Notes: a model not told the origin generated them from the letters alone. Shown: positions 32,996-43,553, counted from the stretch's first letter. The stretch: DNA of 64,000 nt from Micropterus salmoides (GCF_014851395.1 NW_024041150.1:41291437-41355436); one strand, 5' to 3'. Numbers and translations are program-made.

Positions 32996-33907
32996 TTAGT
33001 GTTCCTTGGTGTTGTGACGACAGTCGTTACAGTCGTTGAGACTACCTGTGGCCAAGACTGAACGACCATCGTTGGTATCTTCACCTGAGGCCAATAGGTT
33101 ACGTTTGTTGAGTTTCCTGGGAAGTGATGAAAGGACAGCATTGTAAGTGGGGGATAAGTGGTGGCGTAGACCCCCTCCCCTGTTCAATGACGGCTTCTCA
33201 ACCCTGGTGTAGATGGCTTCCTTGACACCTCTTTCAAACCATCCATCTTCTCTGTCTAAAATGTGCACCTGGTGGTCCTCAAACGAGTGTCCTCTGTCCT
33301 TCAGATGTAAGTAGACTGCAGAGTCTTGACCTGAGAAGTTGGCCCTTCTGTGTTGAGCCATGCGTTTGTGTAGTGGTTGTTTAGTCTCCCCAATATACAG
33401 GTCTGTGCATTCCTCACTGCATTGGACCGCACACACTAGATTGCTTTTCTTGTGTTTGGGTGTGCGGTCTTTGGGGTGTACCAGCATCTGTCTTAGTGTG
33501 TTCTTGGGTTTAAAAAACACAGGGATGTTATGTTTGTTGAAAATCCTCCTGAGTTTCTCTGATACTCCAGACACGTATGGAATCACAATGTTGTTGCGTT
33601 TGACCTTCTTTTCCTCCTCCCCTGTAGATTTGTTCTTCTTGGATCTTGTGGCTGTCTTCACAAAGGTCCATTTAGGGTATCCACAGGCTGTAAGTGCCCC
33701 CTTCAGGTGGTTCTGTTCCTTCTCTCTGGCTTGGGCGCTTGTTGGTATGTTTTCTGCTCTGTGGTGCAGTGTTCTCATGACCCCTAGCTTGTGCTCCAGT
33801 GGGTGGTGTGAATCGAAGAGTAGGTATTGGTCTGTGTGTGTGGGTTTTCTGTAAACACCAATCTGCAGGCTCCTGTCCTCTTCAATGTGTACCACCAATT
33901 CAACCAC
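32996..33907 (-). CDS. Penelope-like polymerase C-terminus with GIY-YIG endonuclease (partial)
   Basis: An open frame of 303 codons. The N-terminal part (HIEEDRSLQIGVYRKPTHTD, then LKGALTACGYPKWTF) corresponds to the end of the reverse transcriptase and the linker, with a basic KKNKSTGEEEKKVKRN stretch. The GIY-YIG nuclease follows: NLVCAVQCSEECTDLYIGET, KQPLHKRMAQHRR and the downstream EAIYTRVEKPSLNRGGG segment. In intact Penelope-like elements this nuclease nicks target DNA for primed reverse transcription. The catalytic reverse transcriptase core is missing, so this copy cannot move by itself. Confidence 0.85.
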   Translation of the reverse strand: MVELVVHIEEDRSLQIGVYRKPTHTDQYLLFDSHHPLEHKLGVMRTLHHRAENIPTSAQAREKEQNHLKGALTACGYPKWTFVKTATRSKKNKSTGEEEKKVKRNNIVIPYVSGVSEKLRRIFNKHNIPVFFKPKNTLRQMLVHPKDRTPKHKKSNLVCAVQCSEECTDLYIGETKQPLHKRMAQHRRANFSGQDSAVYLHLKDRGHSFEDHQVHILDREDGWFERGVKEAIYTRVEKPSLNRGGGLRHHLSPTYNAVLSSLPRKLNKRNLLASGEDTNDGRSVLATGSLNDCNDCRHNTKEH

Positions 33908-34301
33908 CTACTTCCAGTACAACGGTGGATTGAATTGGTGGTACACATCTATATCCAACTCCTCAGGTCAAGACTCTGCAGTCTACTTACATCTGAAGGA
34001 CAGAGGACACTCGTTTGAGGACCACCAGGTGCACATTTTAGACAGAGAAGATGGATGGTTTGAAAGAGGTGTCAAGGAAGCCATCTACACCAGGGTTGAG
34101 AAGCCGTCATTGAACAGGGGAGGGGGTCTACGCCACCACTTATCCCCCACTTACAATGCTGTCCTTTCATCACTTCCCAGGAAACTCAACAAACGTAACC
34201 TATTGGCCTCAGGTGAAGATACCAACGATGGTCGTTCAGTCTTGGCCACAGGTAGTCTCAACGACTGTAACGACTGTCGTCACAACACCAAGGAACACTA
34301 A
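33885..34301 (+). pseudogene. Second arm of the Penelope-like palindrome, partial endonuclease frame
   Basis: From about 33956 the plus strand repeats the last third of the minus-strand ORF residue for residue (SGQDSAVYLHLKDRGHSFED onward). The GIY-YIG signature itself is not included in this arm. The N-terminal portion is translation of the turn region. Confidence 0.8.
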
Positions 34302-34499
34302 CGAACCAGCGGTATCGATGACCCGGGATAACGACCCCACTGAGGTTAAATAGCTGAGTTTCCCTGCCAGTCAGTCAGAACTGAAGAAGTCCTTTGGATA
34401 AGGGACGAAATGTCTTCCAGTAGCTTCAACCAAGTCCTGTTGCCCTTCATTTTAACCCTCGTTGGATAACTATGACCTGGATGACTGAGAATCTTCATA

Positions 34500-34800
34500 G
34501 ACATACACCTTCTGGAGTGGCCCAGTCAGAGTCCTGACCTCATCCTGATTGAGATGATGTGGCATGACCTCAAGAGAGCGATTCACAGCGAAAACCAGGT
34601 ATTTCCAAAGGGTTCACATACTTATTCCTGAGACTCAATGTACAGTTCTGGGCAAAGGTTTTAGGCAGAGGTGGAAAAATACTGTAAAGGAAGCTCACCT
34701 CCAAACATTGACATTGTAATAGACTATATTGATCAATTAACAAAATACAAATGAAGAGAAGGAAAATCTAAATCAAACCAATATTGGTGTGGCCACTACG
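34500..34800 (+). mobile_element. Tc1-like relic right part, followed by a second Tc1-type fragment
   Basis: 34505-34590 reads LEWPSQSPDLILIE..WHDLKRAIH (end of a DD34E transposase) and ends with a terminal repeat near 34610-34640. 34640-34800 belongs to another Tc1-type repeat (TTGGTGTGGCCAC). The same order occurs at 48.74-49.10 kb behind gene C. Confidence 0.7.
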
Positions 34801-34914
34801 GCTGGACCCGTGTATTCGATCGTTGGGTACACATACTTTTTTTTTTTTTTTTTTTTACGATTTTCAATTTTGAGATTCGATTTTTTTTTGGGGGGGGGGT
34901 GTTTGCGCGTCATC

Positions 34915-35410
34915 TTGGGGATGAGTCTGCCTACAGGTGGTAGATTGAGCATCTGGTGACCTGGTGCAGCAAGAACAGTCTGGAGCTCAACGCTCTGAAG
35001 ACAGTGGAGGTGATCGCAGATTTTAGATAGAGCCCAGCCCCACCCTCCCCCATACCCTCCTGGGTAACTCCGCAGTCGCCACTGTGGACTCCTTCCGCTT
35101 CCTGGGCACCATCATCTCCCAGGACCTCAAGTGGGAGCTGAACATCACCTCCGCTCTGCAGAGCGGGTGATTGGTTGTCACCTTCCATCTCTTCAAGACC
35201 TGTACGCCTCCAGGACTCTGAGGCGAGCAGGAAGGATTGTGGCTGATCCTTCCCACCCTGGAAACAAATTAGTCACTCCCCTCAGGAGGCTGCGGTCCAC
35301 CAGGACCAAAACCTCTCGGCAACAGTTTCTTTCCGATAGCAGTGGGCTTCCTCAACAATGCTTGGGTCCCCACTGTCACTGACTCTCATGCCCCCCTCCC
35401 CACCTTTAAT
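34915..35410 (+). mobile_element. L2-like LINE reverse transcriptase fragment
   Basis: It contains decayed FLGTIISQDLKWELNITS and EKVIGCHLPSLQDLYASR equivalents, with an internal deletion bringing them together. It matches parts of 42.05-42.6 kb and 50.2-50.6 kb. It is preceded by poly-T and poly-G tracts at 34840-34905. Confidence 0.7.
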
Positions 35411-35900
35411 GTGAACAATTCAATTGAAAAACAAATTGAAATCTTTGAGGGGGAAAAATGAAAAATAAAACCCCTCAAATAACCTGGTTGCATAAGTGTG
35501 TGCACCCTTAGACTAATACTTTGTTGAAGCACCTTTTGATTTTATTACAGCAGTCAGTCTTTTTGGGTAGGAGTCTATTAGCATGGCATATCTTGACGTG
35601 GGAATATTTGCCCCCTCTTTGCAAAAGTGCTCCAAATCTCTCAGATTGCGAGTACATCGCCTGTGCACAGCCCTCTTCAGATCACCCCACAGATGGTCAA
35701 CTGGATTCAGGTCTGGGCTCTGGCAGCCCCAAAGCATGATGCTGCCACCACCATGCTTCACTGTAGGTATGGTGTTCCTTGGGTGATGTGCAGTGTTGTT
35801 CCCAAATGCTTTTGGGGGACTTGATGTTTTTTTTTTTTTGCAGACTTCAGCCGTGCTTGGATATTTTTCTTTGTAAGAAAAGGTTTCCGTCTTGCCACCC
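35411..35900 (-). mobile_element. Tc1-like element with internal deletion
   Basis: The minus-strand frame 35513-35761 joins KHGGGSIMLWGC directly to QSPDLNPVDHLWGDLKRAVH, so the segment carrying the second catalytic Asp is deleted. The C-terminus continues to KSKGASTKY. It is a non-autonomous fossil. Confidence 0.75.
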
Positions 35901-36175
35901 TACTCCATTATAAAAAACTACATCAGATTGCTCTGATATTGACAGAGGGTCTCCCTGAGGTGGTCTGCTGTCACTATGAAGTGAAATTAGTTAGTGGAAA
36001 CAGGAAGTTTTCTTTTTACATGAGTTCAAATCTTGGCTGAATGTAGTAAGCTTTCTGTGAGAATGTAATATTTTCTTTAGATACTTGTGGTGTCTTAAGC
36101 ATTTATTTATTTATCCATCGTTTCTGCCACATCAACTGCATTATGTTCAGCAGAAGCTCACTTTTATGTGTTAGA

Positions 36176-36240
36176 GTTGACATGTTATTGGGGCTGTCGA
36201 GGGTCCCCGAGCCGCTGCTGTTCCCGTTCGTCCAGTAATG
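36176..36240 (-). pseudogene. Gene B E1 remnant, truncated after the start
   Basis: It has an ATG and MHYWTNGNSSGSGTLDSPNN and then MS, after which similarity to the other E1 exons stops abruptly and the coiled coil is lost. No E2 is found between here and E3. This removes the N-terminal domain of gene B. Confidence 0.8.
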
Positions 36241-36420
36241 CATCTTTATTTTCTTCTCGCAAGCTGTATTTTGTTTACGCAAAGTAACTTCGTTTGAACG
36301 GGGTTGTTTGGTGCAGCTACAAATTGTGTCCGACAAGACACAAAAACAAAGAGAGCGGTTTGGAAGGGAAATGCTGGTCAAATTAATATTGATTTTATTT
36401 TATTTTCATCACTTACGTTT
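36241..36420 (-). promoter_or_regulatory. Conserved 5' flank of gene B
   Basis: Retains the words shared with the 5' flanks of genes A and C (TACAAATTGTGTCCGA, GACACAAAAACAAAGAG). It may still drive transcription of the pseudogene. Confidence 0.4.
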
Positions 36421-37429
36421 TCTGATTTTCTAACTGATGAATATAATCTATATAAACATGTCCATTTAAAATCATTCTTACTTTACAGAATTGTTCCATA
36501 CCTGCCTAAAACTTTTGCACAGTTTTATATATAGGCTAGGAAAATATTATGAATAACCAAGATAGCAAAAAGGTAGATAGGGTACCATTCACAAAATAAT
36601 GGAAAGGGTTGTTACATTGAGAATACTTACTCACCCTCCTGCCCACCCACATTTATCAACGTGAATCCCAATTATTGTTTGTAAACAAAGTGTTTCCCGA
36701 ATAAAAGCCCAACTGTGGGCGAATATCTGCAGCTGCCCACTTTAGATAAAACGCAGAAGGCGGTCAGGGTTGATAACAAATAAATCAGTGTGTGGGAAAC
36801 ACCAAAATAATACATTTTATTTACTGTAGAGGTCATTCAGCTTGATCATTGCCTTTATTAAGGAAAGTGTCTGCATCTGTGACTTAAGTAAAATGTATTA
36901 ATGATATTGCTGAAGGCTGGAAATGCACAACATGAACCTATACACGCTGATCACGTTACAAGACTAGAAACACAGCTGGCATGGGTCTCAGTTATTGTTG
37001 ACAGTTAAAGATATATGGATATTAGGGAGTTATGGAATAAAAGAGAAAAGGCTTAATAGCCAGTGGTAACTTACATGTTGATCCACATCGTTTATCCGTC
37101 ATGGTTGTTGATTTTTTTTTTTTATTGTAGAAAACACTTTATAGCATATTTCAACAATCTGAAACATAAACCGGTGTTGAAACAGTATTAGATTACAAAA
37201 AAGCCAAAATAAAACAAACCAAAAGAAAGAAGGTAATTGTGAGTCTTTATTTAAGACTGTATTTAAGGATTTTGTTAAATGTGGTTGATGGATTTTATCA
37301 TTTGAGACTGAGAACATGCGTTGCTTTAAATGTTGCCGGCGCAAGGAATAGTGGGATGGCATTCTCTCCTTTCTTTTCCTAAAGGATGGTCCGGTGTACC
37401 CTATGCTAAAGGAGATATGAAAGGAAGCA
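36421..37429. other. Intergenic, no gene seen
   Basis: AT-rich sequence between gene B and the Tc1-like element. No supportable exon; a poly-T run occurs at about 37112-37122. Confidence 0.45.
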
Positions 37430-38330
37430 TTGAGGCACCTTTCCGTATTTCTCTCAAATATTGTTCACAAATCTGTCAAAGTCTGTGTTAGTGAGCACTG
37501 CTGAGATAATCCATCCACCTCACAAGTGTGACTTATCAAGATGCTGATAAGACAGCATGCGTATTGCACAGGTGTGCCTTAAGCTGGCCACAATAAAAGG
37601 CCACTCAAAAATGTGCAGTTCCATCACACAGCACAAAGCCACAGATGTCGCAAGTTTTAAGGGAGCGTTCATTTGGCATGCTGACTGCAGGAATGTCCAC
37701 CAGTGCTCTTGCCCGTGAAATGAATCTTCATTTCTCTACCATAAGCCGTCTCCAAAGGCGTTTCAGAGAATTTGGCAGTACATTCAACCGGCCTCACAAC
37801 CGCAGATCACGTGTAACCACACCAGCCCAGGACCTCCACATCCAGCATCTTCACCTCCAAGATAGTCTGAGACCGGCCACCTGGACAGCTGCTGCAACAA
37901 TCGGTTGACATAACCAAAGTATTTCTGCACAAAATGTCAGGAACCGTCTCAGGGAAGCTCATCTGCATGCTCGTCATCCTCATCGGGGTCATTCCGCAGG
38001 TAACAATCAACAACCTCATCAAATCTCCCCCAATACAGTGAAACTGCACATTTTCAAGTGGCTTTTTATTGTGGCCAGCTTAAGGGACACCTGTGCAATA
38101 CGCATGCTGTCTGATCAGCATCTTGATATGCCACACCTGTGAGGTGGATGGATTATCTCTGCAAAGAAGAAGTGCTCACTAACAGATTTTGACAGATTTG
38201 TCAACAATATTTGAGAGAAAAAGACCTTTTGTGTACAAAGAGAGTCTTAGATCTTTGAGTTCAGCTCATGATGAATGGGGGCAAAAGTGTGCATTTATAA
38301 TTTTGTTTATTGTATGAGAGGAGGACATTT
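37430..38330 (+). mobile_element. Tc1-like transposon with long TIRs, transposase C-terminus deleted
   Basis: Left end words (CTCAAATATTGTTCACAAAT, CTGGCCACAATAAAAGGCC) and right end words (CTGGCCAGCTTAAGG on the opposite strand near 38073, CTTAGATCTTTGAGTTCAG near 38247) mark the inverted termini. The interior holds the transposase N-terminal coding part. It lies immediately 3' of gene C and shares its right flank with 26.6 kb. Confidence 0.8.
37645..37908 (+). pseudogene. Tc1-like transposase, N-terminal DNA-binding part only
   Basis: 87 codons with the first helix-turn-helix (LRERSFGMLTAGMSTSALAR, STISRLQRRFREF) and a GRPR-like hook position (NRRSRVTTPAQDLHIQHLHL). A stop follows at ATIG and the catalytic domain is deleted. 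It could bind the inverted ends but not catalyse transposition. Confidence 0.8.
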
Positions 38331-38573
38331 TGTTAGAAGAGGATAGACTTTAAAGTACCCAAATTACTGTTGTTAGTTAACGTATATCTGTACATGAATA
38401 ATACACTGAATGTATTTGGTAAAATTTCAAAGAAAAAGATATTGCGGTGTATCACTTTTTTTTTTTTTTTTAATATCGTGCAGCCCTAATGAAGGACAGA
38501 TGTAGTTTTCAGCGCCATCAAAACAACCTCCATCACCACGTTTCAGACAGAACAGGCTGATAAAATGTGTCTT

Positions 38574-39880
38574 TTAGGACGTGGATGCGTTCAGAATTGG
38601 GTTTTCTTCCCCCTGGTGGATCTTCATGTGTGTTTTCAGACAGTGGCTCTGAGTGAACGCTTTGCCGCAGACCGTGCACTTGTAAGGTCTCTCTCCGTTG
38701 TGGGTTCTCATGTGGACCGTCAGGTGTTCTTGGCGAGAGCTCGCTTTCCCACAAACCCCACAGACAAACCGCTTGATGCCCAGGTGGGTCCTCACATGGT
38801 TGTTCAGGTAAGTCTTGTGTTTAAAGCAGCGGCCGCACTCTGAGCAGCTGTACGGCGCCTTGTCGGTGTGCAAACGCATGTGCGCCTTCAGGTCGCCGTT
38901 GGATACGAAGCCTTTGCTACATATGCTGCAGATGAACGGCCTCTCGTTGCTGTGCGTTAGCATGTGAGTCGTCAAGCTGCAGTTTGAAAGGAATGTCTTG
39001 CAGCAGATGTGGCAGAGGTACGGCCGGTCTCTCGAGGTGTGGATCTTCTCGTGTGCCTTCAACGTTCCGGGAAGTTTGAAACGCTTCCCACAAACCTCAC
39101 AGCCGTAACGTCTCTCCCCTGAGTGGGTCGCCTTGTGACGAGTTAAAGATCGCCGGTCAGCCAAAGATTTACCACAAATTGCAGTGGTACTTGGTGGTAC
39201 TACCTGTGTGTACCTTGCTGTGAGCTTTGAGTTGCGTCTTTAGACCAAACGCCTTCAGGCAAATATCACACTTGTGTGGTTTATCAGCCACGTGGATCCA
39301 ACGGTGAACACTCAAAGCAGACCATTGACCAAAGGTTTTGTGGCAAACGTCACATTTAAACGGTCTGTCTCCTGTGTGTAGAGTGGTGTGGGAGTTGAGG
39401 CTAGTTTTGGTGAGGAAAGATTTCCCACAATGAGAACAGTCGTGAGTTTTTTGATAGTTTCTAAGATGTCCCTTTAACTCTTCAACAGATTCAAACTTCT
39501 CTCCACACACTCCACAAACAAGCTGTGATTTCTCAACGTGACTCAGGGCGTGTTTGATCAAACTGCCCAAGTTCCGGTACAAAACTCCACAGACTTTACA
39601 AGGCGTTTTACTGCTCCCAATCAACTGCCCCTTCACACCAGACAAATTGGACTCTAGCTTCTTCCTCTTTTTTGGCGACTGCAGCTCAGGATCTGGTTTC
39701 CAGTCGTCGTCTCCGTCAACCGCCTCATCTCCATCTTTGTCTTCGTCATCACTGGAGTCCACTTGGCTCTCAGCAGCATCTTCATCATCAGCTTCCTCCG
39801 TTTCCATGTCTTGTTGTTGTGATGTTGAGCTGCTGGACTGAACATCCACTTTGTCACCTTCCACATGCTGAACAGAGCAG
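38574..39880 (-). pseudogene. Gene C finger exon, frameshifted in finger 6
   Basis: Same architecture as gene A: acidic leader, PKKRKKLE motif, then fingers. A 2-nt deletion near 39178 (CACAAATTGC where gene B has CACAAACATTGC) hits the second zinc Cys of finger 6 and causes a stop within about two codons. Fingers 1-5 are intact in one frame and fingers 7-12 in another (38574-39164). Exon length is 1,307 nt, which equals gene A plus one codon minus two. A truncated five-finger protein or a sequencing error are alternatives. The finger sequence is closest to gene B. Confidence 0.88.
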
Positions 39881-40545
39881 CTGTGGGGAAAAATGTAAAC
39901 ATTACTTTGTGCATACACAGATAATTGTAGTGTCCTCACATTAATCCGGACCAAAGTTTAACATAAAATACAACAATTATTACAAGGTTCGCTGTGTGTG
40001 ATAAAACTGCGCATTTTCAAGTGGCTTTTTATTGTGGCCAGCTTAAGGCACACCTGTGCAATACCCATGCTGTCTGATCAGCATCTTGATATGTCACACC
40101 TGTGAGGTGGATGGATTATCTCGGCTCACTAACACAGATTTTGACAGATTTGTGAACAATATTTGAGAGAAATAGGCCTTTTGTGTAAATAGAGAAAGTC
40201 TTAGATCTTTGAGTTCAGCTCATGATGAATGGGGTAAAAAACAAAAGTGTTGTTTATAATTTTTTTCAGTGTAGTATCTTTCCACCACAAAATTAATTTG
40301 AAGGCAAACTATATAATAAATTTGAAATAAAAAGCGACGGCCCATTCAGAGACTGACTTTGCATCAGACCTGATCTCTGGACGACTTGTTGTATGGAGTA
40401 AACACAACCTGGTACTACTGAGCACACAGAGGGGACGGCAGAGAAATTTCTACAGAACTTTTGATCTTTCTTTTCAAACACTGAAAATAAGTCATTTGCT
40501 GGAATCTGTTGCAACAGAAATTAACGCAAGTTCTTTTTAAATTAC
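39881..40545. other. Gene C last intron
   Basis: Contains the Tc1-like terminal fragment at 40005-40260 (AAGTGGCTTTTTATTGTGGC to ATGATGAATGGGG). No exon seen otherwise. Confidence 0.55.
40005..40260. mobile_element. Tc1-like long-TIR end fragment
   Basis: It matches the right terminal repeat of the copies at 14.4 and 37.4 kb, including CTGGCCAGCTTAAGGCACAC and CTTAGATCTTTGAGTTCAGC. Confidence 0.75.
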
Positions 40546-40694
40546 CTTGAGCTGAGCTCGGCTTCATTGCTTTCTATCACCACGGCGGCAGTGGACGAGG
40601 ACTCAGTGGTGGCGTCGTTTCTCTGTAAAAGGCGGAGCTCCTCCTCCAGTTCCTCCTCCTCCTCTTCCTCATCCTCCTCTTCCTCATCTCCTGT
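40546..40694 (-). CDS. Gene C exon ACID-c
   Basis: 149 nt, phase 0 to 2, open. It has the longest Glu run of the series (expanded GAG/GAA repeats) followed by LRLLQRNDATTESSSTAAVV and the SNEAELSS-type end. Length variation among copies comes from this codon repeat in whole codons. Confidence 0.65.
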
Positions 40695-40867
40695 CTGCAA
40701 GAATTTGTTCCCAAATTATATTTAAAGAAAATTCAACGGATGCTGGTTCAATTCAAAGGGTAATGTAATTTTTGACTATCTCAGAGGAAACCTCAGGTAG
40801 TATCAGGGCCTTACAGAGCAGGGACCTGTACGTGGTAAAAGAAGACGGGTAATACTACAGTATCTAC

Positions 40868-41112
40868 CTTCAGTCGGATGTAGAGGGCTGAGTATCCTGC
40901 TCCGGTGAGCCTGATGCTCCTGAAGATCTCTTCTGGTGTCAGCGTCTTTACTTTGAGCCGCTGGAGCCTCCTGCTCCTGTCGGACTTGAAGACGTTAAAA
41001 GGTTTGTTGTCTCCTGCCAGCTGAGGGAAGGTGGACCTCAGCAGGTCCAGGAAGTCCGCCTCCTGTAGGCCACGAGGACACTGCAGCTCCTGAACCGGAT
41101 ATTTCTGAAACA
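40868..41112 (-). CDS. Gene C exon DOM-c (uncharacterised conserved domain)
   Basis: 245 nt, phase 1 to 0, intact. It encodes FNVFKSDRSRRLQRLKV where other copies have RLQPLEV. This is the third module of gene C, nearest to the fingers. Confidence 0.8.
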
Positions 41113-41210
41113 CTGAAACAGATAAAGATTCAGCAGGTGTTCCACATTACCTCTTAACAACCTCCATCCAACACATTTAGTGCATCCAGAACTACATCTT
41201 TAAAGTTCAC

Positions 41211-41341
41211 CATTTTTTGAAAGAACATCTGACTGGGAATCCTCCAGTACGCAGACTCTGAGGAGGTGGTGATTGGGTTCTACGCGAAGGCGTGGTCTGC
41301 CAGGCTGCCTCCTCACAGACGAATCTCTGGGAGACAATACC
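41211..41341 (-). CDS. Gene C exon AT-c (AT-hook-like)
   Basis: 131 nt, phase 2 to 1, open. The core reads RRQPGRPRLRVEP, keeping GRP flanked by Arg. The end SQSDVLSKN continues in frame into DOM-c. Confidence 0.7.
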
Positions 41342-41599
41342 CTGATAGATGGTGAACAGAAGACACAATATCTGATTATCCTGCTGTCATCTATGAACGT
41401 TACTATTAAGATAAATATCCCCCGTCATGTCCCGGCAGCTCGAACACATCATCTACTTCTCTCCCTCACAGGGACCTGGAATATCCTGGTAACCTGGTAA
41501 CGTAACTAGGTACTTTTATCACCCAGTAATAAGTAAAGTAATACTATTACATTTTAAAGGAGTAATGAGTAACTTGCCCCACACTGGTTTCAAACCCCA

Positions 41600-42054
41600 C
41601 ATAAAGTCTGTTGATCAGTCATGTTTTTACCACCAATACAAATATAAACAAGGTCAAGTCTTTCATTTCTGCCAAAGATCTGGAGAAACTCATCCATGCC
41701 TCTAACTCTACTCTAACTCCCTTTAAAACTGTCTCAGTCAGAAATCAGTTCATCGCCTACAATTAGATAGGGCCGGGCGATATGGCCAGAAATTTTAGCA
41801 CGATAAAAACATTTCATACCGTCGATATCGATAATTATCACGATAAACGTCAAATAATTATTTCTTTAGCGTTTAAAGGCTGATTTTTGCTCCCGAGTGA
41901 AAATTGAAGAAACCAGATGGTTAATCGTGGTTTTAAACTTTTCTTTATGGTCAGAATGTGACAAACACTTTTTGCCAAACAGTGGATCACTTAACATATC
42001 TGAGGTAGAACATTCGAAAAATTATGATAAAATCTTTTTCAACAAATATGAATA
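41600..42054. mobile_element. LINE fragment and MITE-like repeat
   Basis: 41600-41765 is a short version of the LINE C-terminal block seen at 44.3 kb (TTCATTTCTGCCAAAGATCT). 41770-42050 contains GGGCGATATGGCCAGAAATT and ATATCGATAATTATCACGAT, words of a common fish non-autonomous repeat, from memory. Confidence 0.5.
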
Positions 42055-42600
42055 GTGAATATTTTTATGTTCATTTCAGGCGGGGATGAGTCCGCCTACA
42101 GGTGGGAGATCGACCATCTGGTGACCTGGTGCAGCCAAAACACTCTGGAGCTCAACGCTCAGATGACAGTGGAGATGGTCATGGATTCAGAAAGAGCCCA
42201 GCCCCACCCTCCCCATCATCCCGTTGACTCCCCCGTCGCCACGGTGGACTCCTGCCACTTCCTGGGCACCATCATCTCCCAGGACCTCAAGTGGGAGCTG
42301 AACATCACCTCCCTCACCAAGAAGGCCCAGCAGAGGATGTACTTCCTGCGGCAGGTGAATACGTTCAGCCTGCCAAAGACAATGATGGTGCACCTCTACA
42401 CCACCATCATTGAGTCCATCCTCACCTCCTCCACCACCATCTGGTACGCTGCTGCCACTGCCAGGGACAAGGGCAGGCTGCAGTAAATCATTCGGTCTGC
42501 AGAGAAGGTGATTGGCTGCAATCTTCCATCTCTTCAGGACCAGACGTGCCCGAAGCAATAAACGCCTGTTTCAAAGAACCGACCTGTGTCTGTGTTGTTG
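42055..42600 (+). mobile_element. L2-like LINE reverse transcriptase fragment
   Basis: An open frame of 143 codons contains DESAYRWEIDHLVTWCSQNT, CHFLGTIISQDLKWELNITS and KKAQQRMYFLRQVNTFSLPK, the thumb/C-terminal part of an L2-type reverse transcriptase after the FADD catalytic motif. A stop in CTGCAGTAAATC ends it. It is 5'-truncated and lies between modules b and c of gene C. Confidence 0.85.
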
Positions 42601-42920
42601 TGAAGAGAGCTACAAACAGAATGGCTTCAGCAGAAGAAAATCCACCTTCTGGAGTGGCCCAGTCAGAGTCCTGACCTCATCCTGACTGAGATGCTGTGGC
42701 ATGACCCTCAAGAGAGCGATTCAAACCAGACATCCCAACAATATTGCTGAACTTTAACAGTTCTGTAAAGAGAAATGGTCCAAAATTCCTCTTGACCGTT
42801 GTTCAGGTCTGATCTGCAACTACAGGAAACGTTTGGTTGTGGTTATTGCTGCCAAAGGAGGGTCAACCAGTTATTAAATCCAAGGGTTCTGCACACTGCA
42901 CTGTTTACACAGTGTGTTCA
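42601..42920 (+). mobile_element. Tc1-like DD34E relic, C-terminal part
   Basis: It carries CCACCTTCTGGAGTGGCCCA with the LEWPSQSPDLILTEML reading and the downstream region, matching 45.0-45.3 kb and 48.7 kb. It is interrupted by indels. Confidence 0.75.
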
Positions 42921-43279
42921 ATACAAATATGAAAACATGTAACTGTTTGTGTGGTATTAATTTAAGCAGACTGTGTTTGTATAGATGTCTGGATGTAGTG
43001 GCAGGAATGACCCAAGTACCTTAAGTCAGGGAATTGAGTAAATGTATATAACAAATTTGAAATAAAAAGCGACGGCCCGTTCAGAGAGAAGTTACTTTGC
43101 ATCAGACCTGATCTCTGGACTACTCGTATGGAGTAAACACAACCTGGTACTACTCAGCACACAGAGGGACAGCAGAGAAGTTTCTACAGAACTTTTGATC
43201 TTTCTTTTCAAACACTAAAAATAAGTCATTTGCTGGAATCCGTTGCAACAGAAATCAATGCAAGTTCTTTTTAATTTAC

Positions 43280-43388
43280 CCTGAGCTGAGTCCGGCTTCA
43301 TTGCTTTTTATCACCACGGCGGCAGTGGACGAGGACTCAGTGGTGGCGTTGTTTCCCTGTAAAAGGCGGAGCTCCTCCTCCTCCCTGT
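43280..43388 (-). pseudogene. Gene C exon ACID-b, out of phase
   Basis: 109 nt, which is 3n+1, whereas a working ACID exon is 3n+2. An extra C or missing bases near the acceptor (CTCCCTGTCTGC against CTCTCCTGTCTGC) shift the frame, and the donor is AGG/GTAAAT. Skipping the whole b module joins ACID-a to AT-c in phase. Confidence 0.65.
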
Positions 43389-43553
43389 CTGCAAGAGTTT
43401 GTTTCCAAATTACATTTTTAATAAAATTCAACTGATGCTGGTTCAATTTAAAGGGTAATGTAATTTTTGACTATCTCAGATGAAACCTCATGTAGCTTCA
43501 GAGCCTTACAGAGCAGGGACCTGTACGTGGCATAATAATACTACAGTATCTAC

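Larger units (their letters stand above)
32870..34445. mobile_element. Penelope-like element arranged as a large palindrome
   Basis: Two arms of about 460 bp (32870-33340 and 33956-34440) are near-perfect reverse complements around a central part of about 615 bp. The 60 bases at 33001-33060 match 34237-34296 exactly in reverse complement, and both arms encode the same 65-residue side frame without difference. A second small inverted repeat (GTGTACCACCAATTCAA and its complement) sits at the turn, 33888-33948. The minus-strand arm belongs to a longer polymerase/endonuclease ORF. Confidence 0.85.
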
